DNA of 64,000 nt from Holophagales bacterium. Lineage in GTDB: Bacteria > Acidobacteriota > Thermoanaerobaculia > Multivoradales > Multivoraceae. Both the position numbers and the translations under genes were made by a program. Each line of letters begins with the position of its first letter. Position 1 is the stretch's first letter. The stretch spans positions 35,288 through 99,287 of the forward strand of contig VYDI01000023.1 of NCBI GenBank assembly GCA_009843505.1, read 5' to 3'. Under the pieces are notes generated by a model. It was given only the letters and a program-made list of their open reading frames with translations. It made no database searches and was not told where the DNA came from. Below, in pieces: positions 1 through 10,466 of this stretch.

Positions 1-29
1 CTCCATGTTTGGCCCCAGCCCCCACCTCC

Positions 30-1166
30 CTAGAAGCCGCGCAGGCGGGCGAAGCGCTGCCGATGGAACGCGGCGTCGCCGAAGGCGAACTCGAGCGCCC
101 GCGCCCGCTTCATGAACAGGCCGATGTCGTGCTCGTCCGTCATGCCGATGCCGCCGTGCATCTGCAGGGCCTCGTTGGTGACCAGGATCAGGGCGTCCGA
201 ACAGCGCGCCTTGGCGTTCGAGACCTGGAGTTCCGCGTCGTCGCTGTCCTCGTCGAGGGCCCGCGCCGCCGCCATGACGGCGGAACGCGACAGCTCGATC
301 TCGATGAACATCTTCGCCGCCCGGTGCTTGAGCGCCTGGAAGGTGCCGATCAGAACGCCGAACTGGCTGCGCGACTTGAGGTACTCGACCGTCCGCTCGA
401 AGGCCTCCGTCATCAGCCCGAGCATCTCGCCGCACACAGCGACCGTGGCCCGGTCCACCGCCCTGCCGAGCGGTTCCAGCCCGCCGCCGACGTCGCCCAG
501 GACGGCGCCGGCCGCCACGGAGACGCCGTTCAGCTTGACGATCGCCGAGTTCCGCGAGTCGACGCGGCGCTGAGCCACCACCTCGAGGCCGTCCGCCGTC
601 GCCGGCACGAGGAAGAGCGTCAGGCCGTCGTCGCCGCCCTCCGTTCGGGCCGCGATCAGGAAACCGTCGGCGCCGACGCCGCCGACCACCTGGACCTTCT
701 CGCCCGAAAGTGACCAACCCTTGCCGTTCACCCGCGCCATGGTCTCGACCCGGTCGAGTCCGTACCTGCTTCCCGCCTCCAGCAGGGCCGGCGCCAGGCG
801 CTTTTCTCCGTCGATCAGCGGTGGCAGCCAGGCGGTTTGCTGCTCCGCGTTGCCAGCGTCCGCAAGCAGTCCGCCGCCGAAGACGACCGCCGACACGAAC
901 GGCTCCGGCGCCAGACCGCGGCCCATCGCCTCCGTGATGAGCACCGTCTCGGCCATGCCCATGCCCAGACCGCCGTGCTCCTCCGCGAACGGAATGCCCA
1001 GCCAGCCGAGATCCGCCATCTCGGCCCAGACCTCCGGGCTGTAGCCGAGGTCGGCGCCCTCGTCGCGGAGCCGGCGCTGGCGGTCGACGCCGCCATGCTT
1101 CGAAACGAGCTCGCCCGCGGTCCGGGCCAGCATGTTCTGGGGAGCGGTGAGGACCAGCGGAGCCAT
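30..1166 (-). CDS. Acyl-CoA dehydrogenase, smaller member of a pair
   Basis: A 378-residue acyl-CoA dehydrogenase-family flavoprotein, which would oxidise an acyl-CoA thioester at C2-C3 using FAD. The fold is readable throughout: a helical N-terminal part, a middle beta domain (about residues 120-220), and a C-terminal helical domain with SQFGVLIGTFQALKHRAAKMF and the late LQMHGGIGMTDEHDIG motif that contacts FAD in this family. Its ATG overlaps the stop of the upstream dehydrogenase by one base (TGATG), so the two are probably translated together. Short/long pairs of this kind resemble the heteromeric FadE-type dehydrogenases of sterol and side-chain catabolism. The substrate cannot be told from sequence; the family call is secure. 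Confidence 0.93.
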   Translation of the reverse strand: MAPLVLTAPQNMLARTAGELVSKHGGVDRQRRLRDEGADLGYSPEVWAEMADLGWLGIPFAEEHGGLGMGMAETVLITEAMGRGLAPEPFVSAVVFGGGLLADAGNAEQQTAWLPPLIDGEKRLAPALLEAGSRYGLDRVETMARVNGKGWSLSGEKVQVVGGVGADGFLIAARTEGGDDGLTLFLVPATADGLEVVAQRRVDSRNSAIVKLNGVSVAAGAVLGDVGGGLEPLGRAVDRATVAVCGEMLGLMTEAFERTVEYLKSRSQFGVLIGTFQALKHRAAKMFIEIELSRSAVMAAARALDEDSDDAELQVSNAKARCSDALILVTNEALQMHGGIGMTDEHDIGLFMKRARALEFAFGDAAFHRQRFARLRGF

Positions 1167-2353
1167 CAGTCCGGCAGTCCCAGTACGCGTTTGGCGATGA
1201 TGTTCAATTGGATCTCAGACGTTCCGCCCTCGATGCTGTTCGCCCGCGAACGGAGCCAGTTGCGGGTCTGTGTCAGTTCGGCCGGCTCGAAGCCCTCACC
1301 CTCCCAACCCAGCGCCTGGGGGCCCCGGATCGAGAGCATCAACTCCTCGCGCCGCATGTTGAGCTCGGTCCCGTAGTACTTGAACATCGAGCTCTCCGGC
1401 CCCGGCTTGTGCCCCGCCTCCAGGCCGTCGCCGTGCCGTCTGATGGTGAGCCCGTAGGACATCGCGTCCATCTCGCACTGGGTCACCCGCTCCCGGATCG
1501 CCGGATCGTCGATCCGGCCCAGCTCGTCGACGCCGACGTAGTCGCGGGCAAGGTCCGGCAGCGAAGTTCTCGCGCCGCCGCGCCCCATGCCGCCGATCGA
1601 CGTGCGCTCGTGGCCGAGCAGCGCCTTGGCCACGGTCCAGCCGCCGTTCACCTCGCCGATGACCTGGTGGACCGGCGTCCGGACATCGTGGAAGAACGTC
1701 TCGCAGAACGGCGAAGCGCCGCTGATCAGCCGGATCGGCCGCACCTCGACGCCAGGCGACGCCATGTCGACCAGGATGAAGGTGATGCCGCGCTGCTTCT
1801 TGACGTCCGGGTTGGTGCGCACCAGCATGAAGATCCAGTCCGCCTGGTCGGCGCCGGAGGTCCAGATCTTCTGCCCGTTGATCACGTAGAAGTCGCCGTC
1901 ACGCACCGCCGACGTGGCGAGAGACGCCAGATCGGATCCCGCGTTCGGCTCCGAGTAGCCCTGGCACCAGCGAATCTCACCACGCGCGATCTTCGGCAGA
2001 TGTTCCGCCTTCTGCCCCTCCGTGCCGTGATCGAGCAGCGTCGGTCCGATCATGCTGTAGCCGAAGCCGGTCAGCGGCAACGGCAGGGCCAGGCGCCCGA
2101 TCTCCTCGTGCAGGACCGCCGCTTCGTCGCGAGAGAGGCCGGCGCCGCCGTACTCCTCAGGCCAGGTCGGCACCGAGAAGCCCCGATCGGCCGCGGCGAA
2201 CAACCAGTCGCGGCTCTCGGGGTAGACGAAGGGCGCCTTGCGGCCGCCCGCGGCCCAGGCGTTCGGGTCGGCCGCCTTCCCGCGCAGGAACTCGGGCGCG
2301 TTGCCCTCGACCCAGGCGCGGGCCTCCTCTCGAAACACGGACAGATCATTCAT
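1166..2353 (-). CDS. Acyl-CoA dehydrogenase, larger member of a pair
   Basis: A 395-residue acyl-CoA dehydrogenase. It has the FAD/substrate segment WCQGYSEPNAGSDLASL (near residue 130), QKIWTSGADQADWIF, and the C-terminal GGTSEIQLNIIAKRVLGLPD typical of the family. The start ATG at 2353 gives the usual N-terminus. It is the first gene of a two-gene minus-strand unit and is divergent from prfC, with about 100 bases between them. The partner gene starts at its stop codon. A similar pair lies at 29108-31449, so this genome carries at least two such modules here. The role is fatty-acid or other acyl-CoA beta-oxidation; the substrate is unknown. Confidence 0.93.
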   Translation of the reverse strand: MNDLSVFREEARAWVEGNAPEFLRGKAADPNAWAAGGRKAPFVYPESRDWLFAAADRGFSVPTWPEEYGGAGLSRDEAAVLHEEIGRLALPLPLTGFGYSMIGPTLLDHGTEGQKAEHLPKIARGEIRWCQGYSEPNAGSDLASLATSAVRDGDFYVINGQKIWTSGADQADWIFMLVRTNPDVKKQRGITFILVDMASPGVEVRPIRLISGASPFCETFFHDVRTPVHQVIGEVNGGWTVAKALLGHERTSIGGMGRGGARTSLPDLARDYVGVDELGRIDDPAIRERVTQCEMDAMSYGLTIRRHGDGLEAGHKPGPESSMFKYYGTELNMRREELMLSIRGPQALGWEGEGFEPAELTQTRNWLRSRANSIEGGTSEIQLNIIAKRVLGLPD

Positions 2354-2408
2354 GCGGTTACCTCGGACGAAATCTAACGGGCGCGCATTGTGGCACGGCG
2401 CCCGACTA

Positions 2409-2414
2409 TAGACT
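2409..2414 (+). promoter_or_regulatory. Candidate -10 element (TAGACT) upstream of prfC
   Basis: TAGACT followed by C, the same heptamer seen before the genes at 5055, 24981 and 53611. It fits the TANNNT pattern of a sigma-70-type -10 box and lies 44 bases before the prfC ATG. No convincing -35 element is visible, so the call rests on recurrence alone. Confidence 0.3.
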
Positions 2415-2458
2415 CCCGCGCCGCCGCTGCCCCACTCCGGCCCGCCCGTACCCTAGCC

Positions 2459-4048
<1,590 letters not shown>

Positions 4049-4059
4049 GCGCTCGCGCC

Positions 4060-4971
4060 TCAGAAGAGTCCGCGCACCCGCTCCTTCAGTTCCCTCAGTC
4101 GCTCCCCCGCGTCGCCCGTCGGCGCCGGCCACTGCACCCGCCGCTCCTCGAGCTGGCGGTCGAGCCGGTGCCAGAGCTCGGCGTTCTTGACCGGCCCGCC
4201 GCTCTTGGTCCGCCACCGGTTCCGCTTCCAGGCGTGGATCCAGAGTGCCGCGCCGCGCCTGACGTAGTCATTGGCGGTGTAGACAGCAGCCGGTTGCCCA
4301 GGGGGCAGGCCGCCGAGCAACTCCAGCACGCACTCGAGCTCGAGCCGGTTCGGCGTCGTGTCCTCCGACTCACCGGACCGCTCGACCTTGCCGGCGGGCG
4401 TCACCAGCTCTGCGACCCACGCTCCGCGGTGACCGACGCAGCGCACCTTGAGGAAGATCCGCGCGCTGTCCGGCGGGACCGCTTCCTCGGAAACTGCCTC
4501 GGCGGCAGCGCCGCCGCCCCGAGCCGCGATCTCGGCGCTGGCCAGTTCGTCCACCCGTTCGTTCCACTCGTTGCCGGCATGACCCTTTACCCAGTGCCAG
4601 TGGACGCGATGGCGGCGGTTCAGGCCCTCCAGACGCCGCCACAGGTCGACGTTCTTGACCGCGCCCCCATCGCGACGCCGCCAGCCCTGAGCTCGCCAGC
4701 GCGCGAGCCAGGAGGTGATTCCCTGCCGGACGTACTGGGAATCCGTGTAGAGATCGACCGCGCTCGGTTCTGAGAGGTTGGCAAGAGCGGAGATCGCCGC
4801 CTGGAGTTCCATGCGGTTGTTCGTGGTGCTGGGTGCGCCGCCCGCGAGTTCCCGGGGGTCGCCGCCCGGCTCGAGAATCACCGCCGCCCAGCCGCCCGGC
4901 CCGGGGTTCGGGCTGGCGCCGCCATCGGTATAGATGACGAGCGCCGGCCGCTCGGCGCGCTGTGCGGTCAC
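4060..4971 (-). CDS. rnhA: Ribonuclease H with a second, degenerate RNase H domain
   Basis: RNase HI degrades the RNA strand of RNA-DNA hybrids. The start is a GTG at 4971 and the product is 303 residues, about twice the usual ~155. Residues about 10-150 form a complete RNase HI: YTDGGASPNPGPGGW (first Asp), NNRMELQAA (Glu), YTDSQYV (second Asp), HWVKGHAGNEWNERVDELA (His and last Asp). Residues about 170-285 repeat the scheme with PNRLELEC, YTANDYVRRG and GGPVKNAELWHRLDRQLEERRVQW. There the first Asp is missing, the TDSQ Asp has become Ala, and the final Asp segment is absent. The second copy therefore looks catalytically dead, perhaps a substrate-binding or structural domain. Confidence 0.92.
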   Translation of the reverse strand: MTAQRAERPALVIYTDGGASPNPGPGGWAAVILEPGGDPRELAGGAPSTTNNRMELQAAISALANLSEPSAVDLYTDSQYVRQGITSWLARWRAQGWRRRDGGAVKNVDLWRRLEGLNRRHRVHWHWVKGHAGNEWNERVDELASAEIAARGGGAAAEAVSEEAVPPDSARIFLKVRCVGHRGAWVAELVTPAGKVERSGESEDTTPNRLELECVLELLGGLPPGQPAAVYTANDYVRRGAALWIHAWKRNRWRTKSGGPVKNAELWHRLDRQLEERRVQWPAPTGDAGERLRELKERVRGLF

Positions 4972-5040
4972 GACGGCCTGGAATGTAGCAGCAGGACCGC
5001 GCCCGTACTCCCCGCCGCTGCGTCACTCGACGCGAGTTCA

Positions 5041-5046
5041 TAGACT
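5041..5046 (+). promoter_or_regulatory. Candidate -10 element (TAGACT), short leader
   Basis: TAGACT followed by C, ending 8 bases before the ATG at 5055. If it is a -10 box, transcription would start at or just before the start codon, giving a leaderless or near-leaderless mRNA. The identical hexamer-to-ATG spacing occurs before the DUF368 gene (24967). No -35 was recognised. Confidence 0.4.
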
Positions 5047-5054
5047 CGGCAGCC

Positions 5055-8000
5055 ATGTTGCTCCCCCGCCCCTCAGCCATCCTTGCGCTCGCGGTAGCCG
5101 CCGCCACAGCCGGTCCGACCTGGAGCCAGGAGGACTCCGATCCCTTCGAGGGAATCGAGTTCCGGCTCGTCGGCCCCAGCCGCGGCGGCCGGGTGACCGC
5201 GGTCGCTGGTCACACGTCGCACCCCTACACGTTCTACATGGGCTCGACCGGCGGCGGCGTCTGGCGCACGACGAACGCGGGACTCTCCTGGGAGAACCTG
5301 ACGGATGACTACTTCAAGGCCGGCTCCGTCGGCGCGGTGACCGTGGCGCCGAGCGATCCGAACGTGATCTACGTTGGTATGGGATCGGCCCAGCCCCGCG
5401 GCAACGTGTCCATCGGCGACGGCGTGTACCGCTCCATCGACGCTGGCGAGAGCTGGCAGCACATCGGCTTGCCGCGGGCCGGCGCCATCAGCAAGGTCGA
5501 GGTGCATCCGAACGACCCGAACGTGCTCTGGGTCGGCGTGCTCGGCCAGATCTTCGGCAGCAACCCGGAACGCGGCGTCTACCGCTCAACCGATGGCGGG
5601 GCAACCTGGGAGCAGGTGCTCTACATCTCGGACGACGCCGGGATCGCCGACCTGGAGCTCGACCCCTTCAACCCCCGCGTCCTCTACGCTGCGGCCTGGC
5701 GGGTCGAGCGCAAGCCCTGGACCCTGATCGACGGCAGCGACGAGGGCGGCCTGTTCCGCTCGACGGACGGCGGCGACACCTGGGAGCAGCTCGAGGGCGG
5801 CCTGCCCACCGGTATCCTCGGCCGGATCGGCGTCTCCGCGTCGCCGGCGCGGCGCGGGCGTCTGTGGACGATCATCACGGCGGCGGAGGGCCGCGGCGGC
5901 ATCTTTCGCTCCGAGGACCACGGCGACACGTGGAAGAGAGTGAGCGACGAGCCGGAACTGCTCACCCGCGGCTGGTACTACAGCCACATCGACGCCGACG
6001 CGGCTGATCCGAACACGGTCTGGGGCTCGAACGTCCGCTTCTTCCGTTCCGTCGACGCCGGGGCCACCTGGGAGCGGGTGGGCACACCGCACGCCGACAA
6101 CCACGACCTCTGGATCAACCCGGAGCAACCCCACATCATGGTGCAGGGGAACGACGGCGGCGCCAACGTCAGCGTGGACGGGGGCCAGTCCTGGTCCACC
6201 CAGAACAACCAGCCGACCGCCGAGTTCTACCGGGTCACCGTCGACAACCAGTTCCCCTACCGCATCTACGGGGCCCAGCAGGACAACAGCACCATTTCGG
6301 TGCCGTCCCGGCCGATGCCTGAGCTGACGCCGACCCAGCACTGGCACTCGGTGGCCGGCGCCGAGAGCGGGCACATCGCCGTCCATCCTGAGCAGCCCCA
6401 CCTCGTCTACTCGGGGAACTACCTGGGCCGCATCGACCGCTACGACCATCGGAGCGGCACCGCCCGCAACATGATCCTCTACCCCCAGATGCAGGACGGT
6501 ACGGCGCCGCGCGACCTGCGCTACCGCTTCCAGTGGAACGCGCCGATCCTGATCTCCCGGCACGATCCGGACGTCGTCTACCACACCTCGAACTACGTCC
6601 ATCGCACCCGCGACGGCGGCTGGACCTGGGAGACGATCTCGCCCGACCTGACGACCGACGACGACGAGAAGCAGGGCGTCCCGGGCGGCCCCGTCCAGCA
6701 CGACCACACGGGCGTCGAGGTCTACAACACGGTGTTCGCGCTCGCCGAGTCGCCGCACACGGCGGGCGAGATCTGGGCGGGCAGCGACGACGGCCGCATC
6801 CACGTCAGCCGGGACAACGGCGCCACCTGGGTCGACGTCACGCCGGCGGGAATGCCGGCCGACGGCACGGTCAACTCGATCGACGTTTCGCAACACGATC
6901 CGGGGCGCGTCTACGTCGGCGTGTATCGCTACCGGATGAACGACTACACGCCGTACATCTTCCGCACGGACGACGGCGGCGGTAGCTGGGCGACCGTGAC
7001 CGACGGTCTGCCGGCCGACCATTTCGTGCGCGTCGTCCGCGAGGACCCGGGAGCCGCCGGCCTGCTCTTCGCCGGCACCGAGTTCGGCCTCTACGCCTCC
7101 TTCGACGGGGGCGACTCCTGGCAGTCGTTCCAGTTGAACCTGCCGCGGACGCCGATCACCGACCTGCTGATTCACCACAACGCCGGCAACCCGGACCTGG
7201 TGCTCGCGACCCAGGGCCGGAGCTTCTGGGTGCTCGACGATCTCGGCGCCGTACGCGAGCTCGCCGGGGAAGTCGCCGCGGGCGCCAAGCGCGATGTGCC
7301 CCGGCTCTTCTCGCCCGAACCGGTGGTTCGCATCGACCGGCCCGGCGGAGGCGGCGGCTTCGTCAACGGCGCCTCGATCTGGTTCGACCTCCCGGAAGAG
7401 CCGGCGAGTCGGGTCGAACTGGTGATCTCCCCTGAAGGCAGCGACAGGGTTCTGCGGCGCTTCGTGTCAGTACCGGAAGGCGAAGAGATCGAGGGCGGCG
7501 AGGACGAGCGTCCACGGATCGAGTCCTTCGAGGCGAAGGTCGGGCTCAACCGGGTCGTCTGGAACCTGCGCGGCCAGGCGCCCCACCTGGTCGAGGGCGC
7601 CATCATGTCGCTGTCGTACACCGGCGGCCCCTACCTGCCGCCGGGGACCTACCAGGCAATGCTGACGGTAGGCGGCGCCGAGCCCGAGACGGGCGACTGG
7701 GTAGACAGCCGATCCTTCGAGGTGCTCGCCGACCCGCGGCTCGAGGACATCTCCCAAGCCGATCTGGAGGAACAGTACGCCATGCTCGACCAGTTGTCGG
7801 CACGCTTGACGGCGATCCACGACGCGATCGCCGGCCTGCGGAGCGTTCGGGAACAGGCCGGAGCCCTCGAGGAACGTCTCGACGAGGCCGGCGCCCCGGA
7901 ACTGAGGCCGGCGGTCGAAGCCGTCCTCGAGCGGGCCGGAGAACTCGACGAGCAACTGATCCAGTCGCGGAGCCGCGTCTCCCAGGACGCGCTGAACTTC

Positions 8001-8222
8001 CAGCCCCGGATCGACAACCAGTACGCGTACCTCTACACTCACGTCTTCGGCAACACCGCCCGGCCGACGGCGGGCGCGCGGCGTCGCCTTGAGGACCTCG
8101 AGGCCGAACTCCTGCCGATCCTCGAGGCCGTATCCGAGTTGACCGGACCACAGCTTGCAGAACTGAACCGGCGAGCCCGGGAGCTGGCGATTCCCGCCGT
8201 CCAACCGCCAGCCGGCCGATAG
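5055..8222 (+). CDS. Exported sortilin-like (VPS10/BNR) Asp-box beta-propeller protein
   Basis: A 1055-residue protein with a signal peptide (residues about 1-24, ending in AATAGPTWSQ). About eleven Asp-box motifs (S-x-D-x-G-x-T/S-W) run through residues 60-690, for example STDGGATWEQV, STDGGDTWEQL, SVDAGATWERV, TRDGGWTWETI, SRDNGATWVDV and SFDGGDSWQSF. This is the hallmark of sortilin/VPS10 and BNR propellers. The C-terminal ~350 residues hold a beta-rich segment and a helical segment (about 880-1000). Such proteins are often annotated as glycosyl hydrolases without proof; no catalytic residues can be assigned here. A DUF5916 gene follows 26 bases downstream on the same strand, so the two are probably co-transcribed, suggesting a surface or periplasmic role. 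Confidence 0.85.
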   Translation: MLLPRPSAILALAVAAATAGPTWSQEDSDPFEGIEFRLVGPSRGGRVTAVAGHTSHPYTFYMGSTGGGVWRTTNAGLSWENLTDDYFKAGSVGAVTVAPSDPNVIYVGMGSAQPRGNVSIGDGVYRSIDAGESWQHIGLPRAGAISKVEVHPNDPNVLWVGVLGQIFGSNPERGVYRSTDGGATWEQVLYISDDAGIADLELDPFNPRVLYAAAWRVERKPWTLIDGSDEGGLFRSTDGGDTWEQLEGGLPTGILGRIGVSASPARRGRLWTIITAAEGRGGIFRSEDHGDTWKRVSDEPELLTRGWYYSHIDADAADPNTVWGSNVRFFRSVDAGATWERVGTPHADNHDLWINPEQPHIMVQGNDGGANVSVDGGQSWSTQNNQPTAEFYRVTVDNQFPYRIYGAQQDNSTISVPSRPMPELTPTQHWHSVAGAESGHIAVHPEQPHLVYSGNYLGRIDRYDHRSGTARNMILYPQMQDGTAPRDLRYRFQWNAPILISRHDPDVVYHTSNYVHRTRDGGWTWETISPDLTTDDDEKQGVPGGPVQHDHTGVEVYNTVFALAESPHTAGEIWAGSDDGRIHVSRDNGATWVDVTPAGMPADGTVNSIDVSQHDPGRVYVGVYRYRMNDYTPYIFRTDDGGGSWATVTDGLPADHFVRVVREDPGAAGLLFAGTEFGLYASFDGGDSWQSFQLNLPRTPITDLLIHHNAGNPDLVLATQGRSFWVLDDLGAVRELAGEVAAGAKRDVPRLFSPEPVVRIDRPGGGGGFVNGASIWFDLPEEPASRVELVISPEGSDRVLRRFVSVPEGEEIEGGEDERPRIESFEAKVGLNRVVWNLRGQAPHLVEGAIMSLSYTGGPYLPPGTYQAMLTVGGAEPETGDWVDSRSFEVLADPRLEDISQADLEEQYAMLDQLSARLTAIHDAIAGLRSVREQAGALEERLDEAGAPELRPAVEAVLERAGELDEQLIQSRSRVSQDALNFQPRIDNQYAYLYTHVFGNTARPTAGARRRLEDLEAELLPILEAVSELTGPQLAELNRRARELAIPAVQPPAGR

Positions 8223-8248
8223 AAGAAAACCCGCACCGCAATCGTTCG

Positions 8249-10462
8249 ATGCCGCGACAACACCTCCAGCGCGGCGCTATCGCGCTGATCGCCCTCCTTG
8301 CGGCCGGCGACGGCGTCGCGGCAGCGCAGGTCGAGACGCGAAGCGATCGCCCCCGGCTGCGCGCCCAGCGTCTCGCTGAGGCCCCCATGATCGACGGCGA
8401 CGTGCTCGGCGAAGAGCTCTGGCTCAACGTCGACTACGGCACCGGCTTCCAACAAGTAGAGCCGTTCGAAGGTCAACCGGCGAGCGAACGCACCGAGGTG
8501 CGGGTGGCGTTCGACAGCGCCAACCTCTACATCGCAGTCATCTGTTTCGACCGTGACGCTTCCTCCCTGGCGATCTCGGACAGCCGCCGCGACGCCATGC
8601 TCCAGAACGAGGACAGCTTCCGGGTCGTTCTCGACACGTACGGCGACCGGCAGAACGGTTTCGTCTTCGGGACGAACATCGCGGGCATCCAGTACGACGG
8701 CCAGTTCACGAACCAGGGACGTGGCGGCGGTTCCTCCCGCAGCGGCAGTTCCGGCGGCGCCAATCTGGACTGGGACACCTCCTGGACAGTGCGGACGTCG
8801 AGCGGCGACTTCGGCTGGAGCGCGGAGATGGCGATTCCCTTCCGCAGTCTCCGGTACGGATCGGACCGGGCGGTCTGGGGCCTGAACTTCGAGCGCAACA
8901 TCCGACGCAAGAACGAGACCGCGTTCTGGGCCCACCTCGGCCGCCAGCACGACGTGTTCCGGGTGTCGGAAGCCGGGCACCTGGTCGGCGTGGAACCGCC
9001 GCGCCAGCGCAATCTGCAGTTGACTCCCTACGTCCTGAGCACGGGACGCGAGAACGTGGACGGCAGCGTCGACGACACCGAAGTCGGCATGGACCTGAAG
9101 TACAGCGTCACCCCGAGCCTCACGCTCGACGTGACCGTCAACACCGACTTCGCCCAGGTGGAGGCCGACGATCAGCAGATCAACCTGGACCGTTTCAGCC
9201 TGTTCTTCCCCGAGAAGCGACCCTTCTTCCTGGAGAACTCCGGTCTGTTCCGCGTCGGCGGCCGGTCCTCGTTCCGGGGCGGCACCGAGCTCTTCTTCAG
9301 CCGCCGGATCGGCCTGAGCGGCGGCATGCCCGTGCCCATCCTCGGCGGCGCCCGCCTGTCCGGGAGGGCCGGTGGATTCAACGTCGGCTTCCTGAACATG
9401 CAGACCGACGACCTGGGGGACCTCCACGGCAACAACTTCACCGTCGCGCGACTCGGCCGCGAATACCGCAACCGGAGCCGGGCCGGCGTGCTGGTCGTCA
9501 ACCGCGAGGGCACCGGCTCGCTGGCGCCGGACGGCGACTACAACCGGACCTACGCCGTCGATGGCCAGATAGGAATCGGGCAGTTCACGGACGTGTCGGG
9601 CTGGGCGGCCCGGACGGAAACCCCCGGCCTGACTGGCCGGGACCACGGTTTCGGCCTCGACGGCGGCTACAGTTCCCCGTTCTGGCGCTGGCGTCTCGGC
9701 TATGCCGAGGTCGGCGAGGACTTCAACCCCGAGGTCGGTTTCCTCAGCCGCTCCGGCTACCGCCAGTTCAACGGCTACATCCGGCGCCGTTTCCGCCCGG
9801 CCGGCGAGGGCCGCGTCAAGGAGTTCGGTCCGCGTGCCTTCTACGACGGCTTCTGGAACTTCGACGGCTACCAAGAAACCCAGCGCTACTCGGTCGGCGG
9901 TGAAGTCGAGTTCCGGAACGGCGCGCAGATCAGCCTCTCCGCCGGCGGCCGCTACGAGGGGCTGCTCGAACCTTTCACGCTCGCCGGCATCGTGCACGTA
10001 CCCGCCGGGGAGTACGACGACCACGGCTTCTTCCTGTTCGGCAACACGAACCGGGGACGTGCCGTGAGCCTGTTCGTCAGAGTCCAGGGCGGGGGCTTCT
10101 TCGGCGGCGACCAGCTCGTACTGGATCCCTGGCTGAGCATCCGCCTCGGCGACTACCTGACATCCGAGCTGAGCTGGTCCTACAACGACATCGACCTCCC
10201 GATGGGCGCTTTCAAGACCCACCTCGGCAGCCTGCGCGTCACGTACGCCTTCAGCACCAGTCTGCTCCTCCAGGCGCTGATCCAGTACAACGACCTGACC
10301 CACAGCGTGAACACGAACGTCCGCTTCAGTTGGCTGAACGAGGCGAATCGGGGGCTCTTCGTCGTCTACAACGAAATCTCGGAGTTCGGCCTGCTCGGCC
10401 TGGATACGCCAGACCGGAGCCTGGCCGTCAAGTTCAACCGCACCTTTGACGTCTTCCGTTAG
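8249..10462 (+). CDS. DUF5916 protein with CBM9-like N-terminus and predicted outer-membrane barrel
   Basis: A 737-residue exported protein. A signal peptide (residues 1-27, ending AAGDGVAAAQ) is followed by a CBM9-like sugar-binding-type domain (about 40-230) with APMIDGDVLGEELW and NLYIAVICFD. The rest matches the DUF5916 family: FSLFFPEKRPFFLENSGLF near residue 315 is the diagnostic motif. The alternating aromatic/polar C-terminal half, ending in KFNRTFDVFR, is consistent with an outer-membrane beta-barrel. Function is unknown; in related phyla these proteins commonly sit beside hydrolases and Asp-box proteins, as here. Its stop lies four bases before the preferred start of the gamma-glutamyltransferase gene. 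Confidence 0.85.
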   Translation: MPRQHLQRGAIALIALLAAGDGVAAAQVETRSDRPRLRAQRLAEAPMIDGDVLGEELWLNVDYGTGFQQVEPFEGQPASERTEVRVAFDSANLYIAVICFDRDASSLAISDSRRDAMLQNEDSFRVVLDTYGDRQNGFVFGTNIAGIQYDGQFTNQGRGGGSSRSGSSGGANLDWDTSWTVRTSSGDFGWSAEMAIPFRSLRYGSDRAVWGLNFERNIRRKNETAFWAHLGRQHDVFRVSEAGHLVGVEPPRQRNLQLTPYVLSTGRENVDGSVDDTEVGMDLKYSVTPSLTLDVTVNTDFAQVEADDQQINLDRFSLFFPEKRPFFLENSGLFRVGGRSSFRGGTELFFSRRIGLSGGMPVPILGGARLSGRAGGFNVGFLNMQTDDLGDLHGNNFTVARLGREYRNRSRAGVLVVNREGTGSLAPDGDYNRTYAVDGQIGIGQFTDVSGWAARTETPGLTGRDHGFGLDGGYSSPFWRWRLGYAEVGEDFNPEVGFLSRSGYRQFNGYIRRRFRPAGEGRVKEFGPRAFYDGFWNFDGYQETQRYSVGGEVEFRNGAQISLSAGGRYEGLLEPFTLAGIVHVPAGEYDDHGFFLFGNTNRGRAVSLFVRVQGGGFFGGDQLVLDPWLSIRLGDYLTSELSWSYNDIDLPMGAFKTHLGSLRVTYAFSTSLLLQALIQYNDLTHSVNTNVRFSWLNEANRGLFVVYNEISEFGLLGLDTPDRSLAVKFNRTFDVFR

Positions 10463-10466
10463 CGCC

